A stretch of 64,000 nt of DNA from Coptis chinensis (taxonomy: Eukaryota > Streptophyta > Magnoliopsida > Ranunculales > Ranunculaceae). The DNA lies in NCBI GenBank assembly GCA_015680905.1, contig CM027384.1:66533001-66597000 (forward strand), in the 5' to 3' direction. The translations under genes and the position numbers were made by a program. The notes under the pieces are model-generated. The model saw only the letters and a program-made list of their open reading frames with translations, was not told where the DNA came from and did no database searches. Shown piece by piece: positions 11,309 to 21,506 of this stretch (position 1 is the stretch's first letter; each line of letters starts with the position of its first letter).

Positions 11309-11715
11309 ATTGCAGCCTAGGGTTGTAGGTCTACAACAAATACGAAATGTAGAGGCAAGAAGCTTATGAGCGCGAGTGAACGTGTTAGCTTAAGAAAGCA
11401 TGTTGCTCGCAGAGAGCGTTCTCGCTGAGTTGAGCCTAGAGTTGTAGGTCATCAACTAGTAAGAACTGTAGAGGCTAAGAAGCTTATGAGCTTGAGTGAT
11501 TGTGTTAGCTTAAGAAAGCGTTTTGCTCGTGGAGAGCGTTCTCGCTGAGTTGAGCCTAGAGTTATAGGTCATCAACTAGTAAGAACTGTAGAGGCTAAGA
11601 AGCCTATGAGCTCGAGTGAGCGTGTTAGCTTAAGAAAGCGTGTTGCTCACGGAGAACGTTCTCGCTGCGTTGAGCCTAGCGTTGTAGGTCAGCAACTAGT
11701 GAGAACTGTAGAGAG
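11309..11715. repeat. 120-bp tandem repeat array, 3.4 copies
   Basis: Units start at about 11,309, 11,429, 11,549 and 11,669 with an exact 120-bp period. Each opens with a GAGCCTAGAGTTGTAGGTC-like box and ends with GAGCGTTCTCGCTG. Identity between the middle units is high. The array lies just past the end of pol, tail to tail with antisense gene 2. A plus-strand ORF at 11,606-11,833 merely reads through it. Confidence 0.92.
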
Positions 11716-11826
11716 CGAGTTGTGCGTGTGTTTGGAGATTGTAATTACTAGCTTTGATACTGAAGAGTCGTGTATACATGGTAACAACAATAATAGTAAA
11801 AAACGCAACGGAAATGAAAAAGAACT

Positions 11827-13057
11827 TTATTGATAAAACTTCTTTAAAGAGTAAGTGTTCCATGGACGTGGTAATACTTGACCGTCCTGTGTTTTGATCC
11901 AATAGCCTCCATTGCCAACAACCCGTTCTACTATGTAGGGGCCTTCCCATGTTGGTGCCAGTTTGGAGTCATCCTTAGTCTTTTTCAGGACTAAGTCACT
12001 AGGCTGAAAAGATCGAGGATTGACTCGCTTATTGTATCAATTCTTTAAAGTCTGATAATAAGATGTCACCCTGATGGTTGCTAGGTCGCGGCGTTCTTCC
12101 AGTAAGTCAACCTCTCGAGTGAGAACGGAGTCATTCTGCCCAGATTCGACGAGCTCTGACCAAGTCGTGGTGACTGTCAGTTCGGTAGGGATGACGACCT
12201 CTGTACCATAGCATAGTGAGAATGGTGATTCGCCTGTACTGGAACGAGCTGTAGTTCGATGGGCCCATAGGATGTTCTCCAACTAATTCGGCCATTGACT
12301 CTTGTTCTTTTCAATCTTCTTTTTCAAGTTTTCCAAAATTGCCTTATTGCTGGCCTTTGCTTGGCCGTTGCTTTGGGCATACTGGGGAGTGGAAAATGCA
12401 TGAACGATCTTCCACTTTGCTAGGAATTTCTTGACTATTTTCCCCTTGAATTGTGAGCCATTGTCCATCACCAGTATGTGAGGTAGACCGAATCAGGTGA
12501 TTATGTGAGTCCAGATGAAGTTTCTGACATGTGACTCTTTGACGAGCTAAAGGGATTGCTTCTACCCATTTAGTAAAGTAATCAGTGGCAACAAGGACGA
12601 ATCTAAATCCGGTGCTCTTTTATGGGATAAATGGTCCCATGCTATCCAAGCCCCACATGTGAAAAGGGCAAGGACTGGCGATGTTGATTAATTCGCGAGC
12701 TGGCTGGATGATATTGTGGCCAAATGTTTGGCATTTGATGCATTTTAGTACGTACTTCTTGGCGTCGATCTGCATTCATGGCCAAAAGTAACCTTGGGAG
12801 ATCGCTTTATGAGCCAAAGAGCGACCTCCAACATGGTTCCCGCATTCTCCCTCATGGATTTCTACAAAAATCAACTGACCTTGTTCTGGGTTTATGCACC
12901 TCAAGTGAGGTCCGCCTACAGACTTTCTGAATAGTTTGTTGTTTACCAGGCAGTAGCGACATGCCTGATATTGAACTTGCCTGGCTTTGGTACGGTCTTC
13001 TGTGGTTGTGTCGTGTTGGATGTATTCTATGATGGGTTGCATCCAGGTTTGACACAT
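11827..13057 (-). pseudogene. Tat integrase, inactivated
   Basis: Integrase would insert element cDNA into chromosomes. Reading from 13,057 down, the zinc-binding region is visible (HEGECGNH at about 12,850-12,870, then CIKCQT). The core has the first catalytic Asp in WGLDSMGPF and the second in MDNGSQF. The third catalytic residue has changed: the usual GQAEASNK is GQAKASNK (about 12,345-12,370), replacing the essential Glu by Lys. The C-terminal module with KLAPTWEGPY and a terminal KKFYQ ends at TAA 11,827-11,829. Stops occur near 12,780, 12,625, 12,495, 12,282 and 12,035, with a frameshift near 12,535. It cannot be functional. Confidence 0.93.
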
Positions 13058-14116
13058 CTAAATGTCAGAGAGTGGGCACAAGTCGTTGATTGCTAGGACG
13101 TGCTCATCTTGGTAAGCAGGTCGGTCAGTTACTTCGATAAATAATTGTCTAGGGGGGCAGTTCGGTGTTTGAGTAGCAAGATAGGCTAAACTGTCTATGT
13201 GGCGATTCTCGTCACGCAAGAAGTAGTGTATGGTGGTTGTCTTAAAAGAAGAAAGTAACTGATAAACAACGTGAAGGTATTTAGAAAGGTTACCTTCATG
13301 GGTAGTGTACTCTTTAGCAATCTGGCGAACAACCAGTTGCGAGTCACTAAAGACTTTTAGCTCCTTGACACCGAGCTGTAGCACCAGTCTAAGTCCCATA
13401 ATTAAAGCTTCGTACTCCACCTCATTGTTAGAGGTCGCAAAATCGATGCAAATTGCTTTCTCAACCATAATGTCATCTAGTGACACTAGGACGACTCCGA
13501 TCCCGCTTCCTCCGGGATTGCTAGAACCATCCACAAAGAGTGACCAGGCTGACTTATCTGGCTGTTTGGTGGATGGGATATCTATTTCTGGCTCCCAGGT
13601 TAGGTCGTCAATAGGAAAGTCTACTAGGAAGTCAGAAACGACCTGTCCTTTCTGAGAAGTTTGCGGGACGAACTTGATGTGATGTTCCCCGAGTTCTTCT
13701 GCCCATACCGCCATACGAGTGGTCTTGTTGTCTTTGAGAATGATCTTCTTCAGTAGGAGGCCGGTGAGTACTTTGAGTGGATGTGCTTGAAAATAAGGCA
13801 TGAACTTCCTTGCAGAGTATAACAATGCGAGTACTGCTTTTTCAATGTAAGAGTAGTTATTTTCAGCCAGTGTTAGCATCTTGCTTGTGAAGTAGATCAA
13901 CTTTTCTGACCCTTGGTCCTCCTTGAAGAGAACTGAACTGATAGCAAAGTCAGAGACCGCGAGGTAGAGCCCCAATGTTTCACCATCTGTTGGTTTTGCC
14001 ACGACAGGTGGTGTTAAGTTGTTAGGTATTCTTTTAGAGTAGAGAACGCTTGCTGGCATTGGTTGCTCCATGAGAACTGTTCCCTTTTTTTGAGAATTTG
14101 TAGGAAAGGTTGTCAT
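13058..14116 (-). CDS. Tat RNase H plus archaeal-type RNase H segment (open frame)
   Basis: An uninterrupted 352-codon segment of the pol polyprotein. The first half carries the connection/RNase H part downstream of RT (LYLAVSDFAISSVLF, then YIEKAVLALLYSARKF). The second half is a complete archaeal-type RNase H: FVDGSSNPGGSG with the first Asp, SNNEVEYEALIMGL with the Glu, FSDSQLVV with the second Asp and DENRHID with the last Asp. All four acidic residues are present. RNase H degrades the RNA strand of the RNA/DNA hybrid during reverse transcription. The segment is flanked by stops and frameshifts in RT and integrase, so only this part of the polyprotein has stayed open. The Met at 14,116 is not a true start. 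Confidence 0.92.
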   Translation of the reverse strand: MTTFPTNSQKKGTVLMEQPMPASVLYSKRIPNNLTPPVVAKPTDGETLGLYLAVSDFAISSVLFKEDQGSEKLIYFTSKMLTLAENNYSYIEKAVLALLYSARKFMPYFQAHPLKVLTGLLLKKIILKDNKTTRMAVWAEELGEHHIKFVPQTSQKGQVVSDFLVDFPIDDLTWEPEIDIPSTKQPDKSAWSLFVDGSSNPGGSGIGVVLVSLDDIMVEKAICIDFATSNNEVEYEALIMGLRLVLQLGVKELKVFSDSQLVVRQIAKEYTTHEGNLSKYLHVVYQLLSSFKTTTIHYFLRDENRHIDSLAYLATQTPNCPPRQLFIEVTDRPAYQDEHVLAINDLCPLSDI

Positions 14117-14349
14117 TTGTCTGACACTCTCGATATGAATCGATTAAGAGCTACCACCATTCCTAATAGTTTCTGTATTTGCTTCTTTGTCTTTGGATCG
14201 AGCATTTCCAAGAACGCTCGGATCTAGTCTGGATTAGCCTCAATTCCACGTTGTGATACCTGATACCCAAGAAATTTCCCAGAGGACGCTCCAAAAAGGC
14301 ATTTTTCGGGATTCAGCTTCATCTGAGTTCGGCATAATCTGGAGAACGC

Positions 14350-15059
14350 CTACTCGAGGTTAGTGAGGTGATCAACCGCTTTCTTGCTCTTGACCACCAT
14401 GTCGTCTATATAGACTTCCATGGTGTCACCTGACATGTCTTGGAACATGTCAGTGATGAGCCGTTGGTAGGTCACGCAAGCGTTCTTGAGGCCGAACGAG
14501 AAGACGTTATAGTAGTAGATTCCTTGCTCAGTGATGAATGAAGTTTTCTCTTGGTCCTCTTCTGCAAATGGGATATGGTTGTACCCACTATATTCATCCA
14601 TAAATGACAGGAGTCGTGGCCGCAGGTCTGGTCCACAAGTCGGTCGATTCATGGTAGAGGGAAACTATCTTTAGGCGTTTCTTGGTTGACATTGGTGAAA
14701 TCGACACAGAGGCGAACGGTGCCATTCTTTTTGGGGACTGCTACTATGTTAGCGATCCAGTCTGGGTAGTCGGCCTTTCTAATGAAGCCGACTTGTTTGA
14801 GTTTGTCGATCTCATCATTAATTACTTTTTGAAATCTCAAGGATAACTTCCTAGGTCGCTGACAAACTGGTCTAGCATTGGGGTTGACATTTAAATTATG
14901 ACAGGCAATACTAGGATCTATACCAGGTACATCAATGTACGACCAAGCGAAAATATCTTTATTCAATGATAAAAAGTTTACAAGATGTGCCTTGAGGGTA
15001 GGGTCAAGGTTAGCCCCGACATAGACAAACTTGGGATCATCTTCAGTCCCTAGGTTCAC
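14350..15059 (-). pseudogene. Tat reverse transcriptase, broken by stop and frameshift
   Basis: Upstream half at 14,649-15,059: KDIFAWSYIDVPGIDP, RPRKLSLRFQKVINDEIDKL, AVPKKNGTVRLCVDFTNVN and PKDSFPLP. An in-frame stop then replaces the usual Arg of the LPRID motif, and a one-base shift occurs near 14,610. The downstream half at 14,350-14,652 continues with LLSFMDEYSGYNHI, SFGLKNACVTYQRL and the catalytic YIDDM box. The thumb region (about 14,120-14,350; NPEKCLFGASSGKFLGY) also has stops. The enzyme would copy element RNA to cDNA in virus-like particles. It is now inactive. Confidence 0.93.
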
Positions 15060-15060
15060 T

Positions 15061-15240
15061 CTCTCCTTTTCTTTTAGTCCAACCGCCGCTTTAGAAGAAG
15101 GGGAGCGACTTCAGTGAAGCTGGTCGTGGGTGATGATTTCTCGACCTGAGGAATGGTGATCTTGGCAACAGGAATTGGTGTGACCTCTGAGGTCTTGACA
15201 ATGGGAGCTGGGGCGACCTCTGTGGTCATGACAACAGGGG
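15061..15240 (-). repeat. Pro-RT linker with 33-bp coding repeats
   Basis: About three 33-bp units at 15,163-15,262 encode an 11-residue repeat of the form (T/P)EVAxAPVVMT on the minus strand. They probably form a disordered linker between protease and reverse transcriptase. Confidence 0.6.
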
Positions 15241-15982
15241 CTAGGGCGACCTCTGGGGTCCTAACTTGTGGGGGTTGACTTTTTTGACAAAGCCCCCAGC
15301 GATGAAGTCTTTGGCCATCTTGGTGCTGGCGAGTTCGCTTTTGGTCCGAATGGAAGCCCCAGCGGGCTTATTCGCTGAGAGGATTTGATTGCAGTGGTAA
15401 GCCTCAAGCTGGTTGCTGCAAAGCTCCATCATACCTCTGGGACCGGGAAAGCGGAGTACTTGATGGAGTGTTAATGGTATTGCTTGCATTTGGTGGATCC
15501 AACGACGTCCTAGGATGACATTATAAGGACGAGTGGATATCCAGAACGCTGAAATGTGTGTTGATGCTGACTTTGTCTTCCCTGGATCTAATGGAAACGA
15601 GGAGTATGATGTCACCAATTGGGTCAGCTCGAGACCCATTGAATCCATAGAGAGGGGCAATTGGATCTATGAAGACCAACCTAGGCAGGTTCATCTCTTT
15701 GATGGTCTAATAGAACAAGATGTCATAGGAGCTACCTAGGTCGATCAACACGCGCTTGACTGTCCAGTCGATAATTCTGACGTGGACAACCAGGGCATCA
15801 TTATGGGGGAGGCAAACCTTGTTGAGGTCAGCCTCAGTGAAAGTTATATCGCCAGAACTGCGACTTGAAGTACGTGGGACAGGTGAGGCTTGCGAGGAGA
15901 ACTGGTAAACTTCTTGAAGAGCACCTACTCGTCTGCGTTTTTCCCTAGTGGACGTAACATAATCATCTTGGAAGGTGATCAT
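15241..15982 (-). pseudogene. Tat aspartic protease region, inactivated
   Basis: Protease that would cleave the Gag-Pol polyprotein. The segment at 15,707-15,982 has ITFTEADL, LPHNDALVV and the active-site region RVLIDLGSSYDILF. The family's catalytic D-T/S-G triad here reads D-L-G. A stop follows at about 15,700. The frame resumes with YGFNGSRADPIGDI, and a frameshift near 15,535 leads to the conserved PYNVILGRRWIHQMQAIP block. The stop, shift and altered triad indicate a dead enzyme. Confidence 0.87.
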
Positions 15983-16019
15983 GTTGATCGTCCTGTCGTT
16001 GTCTCTGTCAGATGAGTGT

Positions 16020-17050
16020 TAACAACGGTCATGATGGAATCGGTCGCTGGGATGTCCCCTTGTTTGAGAGCGAGCTTGGCCATGGTTGCGAGCGGGAGAT
16101 CTTCTACGCTCTCTGCAAGCCATGAGGTTATGGTACAAGTCGTCATCGGCTATATTGGCATAATGCTTTATATACCTTGATTTGACGAGGTCTTGGAGGT
16201 AGTGTTTGAGCCCCCAACACTCGTTGGTGTCATGACACTTTGCTCTATGGAAGGCATAGTATGGCTTTCCTAGTCGATCTTCTGGCTGTCGTACCGCAGG
16301 TTAGTAATAGGCGGCTTTCTTGATTTTCTCCAAGATGTAACGGGAGATCAGGTAAGTAGATAAATCACTCACCGCGCGCGCTTGCGCCTCCCTCGAAGTT
16401 CGGGTCGCTAAATGCTGGGGACGCTTCTTAGAAGGTGGGGCATCGTCAGATATCGCTACCACTTGTTGTTCTTCGGTTAGGCCTTCCCGTTTCAGGCCTT
16501 CTTGTAGCTTGATATATTTGTCTACTCGAGCATACAGCTCAGCTAGAGTTTCTGGACGTTCTTTCAAGAGTGATCTGGAGAGCGCTATGTTGTGTACACG
16601 GGAAGCGTTGGTGAATGCCAATGTGGCGAATGACTCTTTGAGGCCGCTCTCCATGCATAGCAGTTCGGTTTTGAACCGACCTAAGAAGGCGTGGATGTCT
16701 TCATCTTTGCCCAGTGAGAGCTAGAAAAGTGAATCTAGGTCGGCTTTTTACTTTGTTGTGGACGATTGGCTAGCAAATAGATTGGTGAGATTCTCAAAGT
16801 TCTTTATCGAGTCGGGCTCGAGTGAGAAAACCAATCGAGTGCCATCTTTAAGGCTTGCGGAATAAAGCGGTAGTGGAGATGGTCGAACTCTTGGGCACTA
16901 TAAAGTCGCGAGGCTCTAATGTAGTGAGCCACGCGGTTGACCAAGACATATGTTGCCATCGCATTACTGCAAAGCGTGGTTGGATGAAACCGAGGGGAAG
17001 GTTTATCGAAAGTACCTCAGTAGTGAATGGGGACGCTTCGTTCACGTCTT
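16020..17050 (-). pseudogene. Tat gag, broken
   Basis: Read from right to left. SPFTTEVLSINLPLGFIQPRF (17,045 down) is the usual start of the Tat Gag core. It is followed by frameshifted sequence with NFENLTNLFASQSSTTK. The segment at 16,301-16,654 stays open with ESFATLAFTNASRVHN and RPETLAELYARVDKYIKLQE. The zinc-knuckle region near 16,220-16,260 reads AFHRAKCHDTNECW, so it has lost the normal first Cys and the Gly of the CCHC box. Gag would package element RNA. Multiple stops make it non-functional. Confidence 0.88.
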
Positions 17051-17346
17051 TAGCATTTTTTGAACGATCTGAGTGGCGCCCTTCTTGACTACACTCTGAT
17101 CGATTCTTTGGCGACGCCTTCGTTAAATCCGCTAATTAACTTCATTGATACCGCCATCTGCTATGGCACCATTTGGGTTTTGGCGATCCACTTGTGCTTT
17201 CAGATTACAACATTCTCGCCTCGGCGAGGTGATGTGCTCGCTCATTGTACCTAGTTGATTTGCTAGGGCTCGATTTGAGCTTCGAGGCTTGCCATGCTTC
17301 GTGGGCTTCGAGGGTTTTTCTTATGGAAAGTGGTTTCTCAAGAAAT

Positions 17347-17354
17347 TGATACCA
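17347..17354 (-). other. Possible primer-binding site of the Tat element
   Basis: The minus strand has TGGTATCA, the first eight bases of an initiator-tRNA-Met primer site, but it lies 16 bp inside the LTR edge and the match then fails. The true primer site may be degenerate. Confidence 0.25.
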
Positions 17355-17370
17355 CGTGACGACTTTTCAA

Positions 17371-17966
17371 TGTAAATGTGTGAATTAGTCCGAATTTATA
17401 AATGTGATTAAAGTGGAGGAGAAGCGGGTTAGTAGATTGGAAAACCGAAGTTCGCTTTTGAGTTTAATCGCCACGATCGCTTCTCACTCGAGGGGGAGAG
17501 TTGAATCAGGTCTGGCGTAGTTCATGCAGATGGTATTTATAGTTGTTGTGCGTGCAGATATGCGCAACACGTGTACTGATAAGTACAGATGTGTGGTTGA
17601 GATCAAGGATGCGTGTAGGGCTAGAGTTAGTAGGAATTTCGTAATGATGGGGAATGATTGCAGTAGTTCGTATATTGTGGTAAGGGGTTGTACAAGTATG
17701 GCCTTGGTAATGATTGGATCTGGACAAGGGATGATGTCATGAGATCGTTTGTTGTACCTGCGTCACCCTGGAGCGAGCTGCTAGGACGAACATCTTAGAT
17801 CGCAATGATGTCGTTGCTTGTATCACGAGCTGAAGTAGACCACCTACATGAGGTGAATTGTTTATAAAACGAGCTCGGAGGACGAAGACATAAAGTCGAT
17901 AGGATATTTCTGCTTATGCTGGACGCGTGCCTTATATTCATTAGATGTGAATATTATTCCCTCACA
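17371..17966 (-). repeat. 5' LTR of the Tat element
   Basis: 596 bp, the partner of 5,573-6,191, ending next to the right AATCC duplication. It is the transcriptional start side for the minus-strand element. Confidence 0.95.
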
Positions 17967-17971
17967 AATCC

Positions 17972-18624
17972 CTATAAACTTTGAACTTACAAGACACATT
18001 TTGGTCCACTACTGATTTAGACGTTCTAATGTGGTGTTAAACTGTGCCGGAATTATGAACAAGTCCCATTAAACTTTTAAAGGAATTCCAACTTTGAAGA
18101 TATCATTTACCTCTTGTCTATTGACGTTCTTTATTTTTTCATCAATTCAAATGTAAATCTCATTTCACTACTGATCAGCTCGATACACAAACACACACGT
18201 GCCATTCCGCTCGGATAACAGAAACCTATTTAGAATAGAAATTAGTTCTAGTGAAAAAATAAATTAATAAATAAAAATTCTGACATAGTCCATATCAGTC
18301 GGCTAAATAATTTCCAATCATATCTTTGCTAAAAGTCAGGAGACATATATGACTGTGGTTCTAATCTGAACTCTCATTATAGCTTATTCGCTAAGAAAAC
18401 GAGTGATAGATGGATTGTTGACAAACGAGGAGAAATGGTTAGGCAATTTCTTGGTATAACCTGTCGATAAGTAGTAGATATTTCAGACAAAATGTCGGTA
18501 TTTAAGGTGACCAAAATATCAGGAATTTTAGACCAATTTATCAGTCGAGAATATATAAAAAAAACAAACCCATCCTTGATATCAAGCAATTAGAAAGGGG
18601 TTGTCTCTTGATCCGGTTTCAGCC
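17972..18624 (+). promoter_or_regulatory. Presumed VPS37 promoter and 5' leader
   Basis: About 650 bp between the Tat insertion and the VPS37 start codon. No confident TATA box or operator could be assigned. The retrotransposon therefore ends within 0.7 kb of the gene and may supply part of its upstream region. Confidence 0.35.
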
Positions 18625-20063
18625 ATGTTCAAATCCTTCTGGTATTCTTTACTGTTTTTTGATGATTGGTTAAATTTATTTTCAAATTTGAAAGATTGTT
18701 GTTATTATTATTTGCAGGGGGTCTCAAGAGCAACAAGAAATTCCTGGGCCATCTTCTTCTTCTTGGTATTCTCCATCAGATTCCTCACGCCCATCTACAC
18801 CGGGTAGTACTACTACTAATGCCCCAAGACCATCTGATTTCTCACAATCACAATCGTCGTATGGGCAAGTTGTTTCTCCTTCTGAAGCCGTAGCCATCAT
18901 TCATCTCTTAAAGGACAGAAGGTATCGAATGTTAATTGGACTTTTCTTAACCACATATATACAGATCTCTTTTTAGTCTGAGAAATTACACAAGATCAAG
19001 CCCCTAGTTCTAGACTAGTAATTTTATTTATCTATTGCCCACATGTTTTAGTTTTATATCTTTTCTTAAAACAAAGATTATAGTGTTCGACTTTGTTATA
19101 GAAAGTTTTATCTTGTATATATTATAGGTAATTTCTCAACTGATATGTAGTATCGAATGCCTTGTAGTGTGGACGAGTTGCGAAAACTCTTGTCTGATAA
19201 AGATTCGTACAATCAGTTCTTGCTTTCACTTGATCAAGTAAAAATCCAGAACAATGTGAGTTGCACATTACATTTATTATTTCACTGTGGTTCCACCATA
19301 CTGAACTCTTTCTTTTCTGGATCACTTCTTAATTTTCTTTTTCACATTTACATAATTTTTTATCTCTGTTTTCTTTTAAATTATTAGTTACGGGATGAAC
19401 TCCGGAAGGGAACTTTGCAGCTTGCAAGTGAGTATTTTGACGTGTTAACAAAATGAAACAATTTACCCGATAGATTGCAGTGATGTTGTTTTTGACACGT
19501 GTTTTACTATATTTTTGAAATAGGGGAAAACCAGGAAAAGGAGCCACGCATCTTGGAACTTAGAAATCAGGTGAGCACTCTCAAGTCCTTTCTCCATTGT
19601 GCTTACCAAGAAGAGCAGAAGTTGGGGTCATTATGATAACTTTTGTTCCTTTTTCAATTCACAGTGCAGGATTATCAGAACAACAGAGCTTGCTGCTGCT
19701 CAAGAAAAACTCAATGAATTGCAGAGACAGAAAGAAGAAAATTTGAAGTTCTATTCTCCCTCAACTCGTCTGCAAAAGTTACAAGGTCATTAGAGTTCCT
19801 TGGTTTATTCCTCGTTGGTTAATTACTTCATATAGCTCCTTTGTACAGTTGCTTTTAGATTCTTCCTTGAGATTTCTAATTTGTGATGATTTCTCTTTGC
19901 AGATTCCATGAATAAAATCGAAGAGGAATCTGAGACTCTTCACAAGCAGCTTCTTGAGAAGGAGATTGACCTGAATGTGTTTCTACAAAAGCACAAGAAG
20001 CTTCGAGCGGTGTATCACAGGCAGGCACTCGTTCATCTTGCTGCGAAATCATCTTCTGGTTGA
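18625..20063 (+). CDS. VPS37: VPS37, ESCRT-I subunit (seven exons)
   Basis: Encodes the Mod(r)/VPS37 subunit of ESCRT-I, which sorts ubiquitinated membrane proteins into multivesicular endosomes. Exons that join in frame with GT-AG borders are 18,625-18,641, 18,718-18,921, 19,168-19,255, 19,388-19,427, 19,524-19,570, 19,665-19,785 and 19,903-20,063, giving 225 residues. The N-terminus MFKSFWGSQEQQ and a Ser/Pro-rich stretch are followed by the Mod(r) domain: VDELRKLLSDKDSYNQFLLS, RENQEKEPRILELRNQCRII, LAAAQEKLNELQRQKEE and LEKEIDLNVFLQKHKKLRAVYH. This follows plant VPS37 closely in order and length. The start is supported by the conserved MFK(S)FW peptide split across exons 1 and 2. No stop or shift was found, so the gene looks functional. 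It is tail to tail with the decayed VPS50 locus. Confidence 0.94.
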
Positions 20064-21506
20064 GGCTATCGACTGTATGATATATGAAAAATACCCTTCT
20101 CAAACAGTAGCATTCTTGTCTCATCCATATCGCACCACCCAGCTTCTTGACATTTGAGCTGATAAAATTAGAACAATCTACAGTTCTTTTTGTATTTTTT
20201 CTTTGTTTATATTTTTTTTTTGTCTTTCCATTTTTCACTGATTTGTTAGTTGTCATAAACCTGTTCAGCTTAAAGTTCCTTGTAAAATATGAACATTCTT
20301 TATCAAGGGTGGTCTGGCTGTCTGGCTGCGTAGGCCAATGTTTTTATAGGTAAAACTCTTCTAATCTATTTCATTGCTTTCAACGTGATAGTATTTGTGT
20401 GCATAATTTCATGGTTTTTAATATGTAAATCGCATCTCTTCTAAAGAACTTGTTCCTCCCATACTCCATAATAATTGGCTCGGTCTGAAATTACGGATCT
20501 TTTTGAAATTTCTTTTAACATGCCCCCAAAACAAAAGAAAGTACCTTGGTGTAAGCTCATCTTAAGACCAGGCGAAAGGGATCAGTCTTTCAGGGTAATG
20601 ACTAGTAGTGTCAAATGGGTCAGGTCCAAGCTTTTTACGAGCGTAGAAGCACCAATTTTTTATAACTTTGGGGTGCACAATCTGAGGATGACTTTTTGCC
20701 ATCTAATAACCCTTCGGAGCTTTCCAGAATGGGTGTTTCTGTAGGCTTCATCTAGTTAATTAGTTTAGTTTTGAATAGTATTGGCTTAATGGTTTGCACT
20801 GCACTGTCATCGTCAATTCAGCAGCATAAACCTACAATCTCACGTTACTAAGCTGGGAACCTCCCATAGACCCCCTCGATTGGTATTGTTAAGGTCTAAA
20901 TGCCTAATTATAAGGTATTACAAAATCTGGGCCCAAAGTGCACGTTGGTGAGACTTGAGAGTACTGTGTAAGGTAACAACTTCGGCCGTCTAATAGTAGA
21001 GCTCCATAGCTGCAGCCCATAGGCCTACTCGAAATTCAAAGAGCACCAGTTGGGTTTTCACTAGAATATTTCCAACCAGGATGATAAGTATTGTAACCTG
21101 AACCACTAACATAACAGCTTTCATTCTTTGAGTTCTCTACCAGTAACTTTCGGTATAGATGGTATTGTAACGTACAGATTGTACTTATTCTAGTTGGGAA
21201 GCATACGTTGCTGCGACTTGCGTGATATTTGCCTCTTATAGCATCCAAAGACTTGTGACAAGGTATAATGTACACGTAAAAATTAAAAGGAAGAATAATA
21301 TATATATATATATACCTCGCACCACTGAAAAACGTACAAAATTTTTACTGAAACACATGGAGCCCACTCTATTTAAATTGGGTGGGTGTAATCAAACTTA
21401 CATTACCCATATATATTATATATAAGGAAACAAAAACTGAGAAAGAAAAAGCAAAAGGAAAGTAAAACAAAATGACATTATATACGCCAGGACCATACAT
21501 GAGTGA
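20064..21506. other. Intergenic region between VPS37 and VPS50
   Basis: Contains the VPS37 3' UTR, a (TA) run at 21,296-21,314 and no recognisable gene. A short plus-strand ORF at 20,475-20,744 shows no known domain and is judged random. Confidence 0.5.

Larger units (their letters stand above)
5573..17966 (-). mobile_element. Complete Tat-lineage Ty3/gypsy LTR retrotransposon
   Basis: A 12.4-kb element in minus orientation. Its two LTRs (5,573-6,191 and 17,371-17,966) both begin TGTAAA and end CCCTCACA on the plus strand. They are flanked by a perfect 5-bp duplication, AATCC, at 5,568-5,572 and 17,967-17,971. From right to left the internal region reads gag, protease, reverse transcriptase, RNase H, a second (archaeal-type) RNase H and integrase. 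A long 3' region with genes on the opposite strand follows. Dual RNase H and extra antisense ORFs between integrase and 3' LTR are hallmarks of the Tat lineage. Every enzymatic ORF except the RNase H segment has stops or frameshifts. The LTRs differ at roughly a tenth of positions by eye, so the insertion is old. Confidence 0.96.

Noticed and set aside
11606-11833. Plus-strand 75-codon ORF after antisense gene 2
   Set aside because: It merely reads through the 120-bp tandem repeat and into the end of minus-strand pol.
20475-20744. Plus-strand 89-codon ORF downstream of VPS37
   Set aside because: No domain, no splice context and no resemblance to a known protein.
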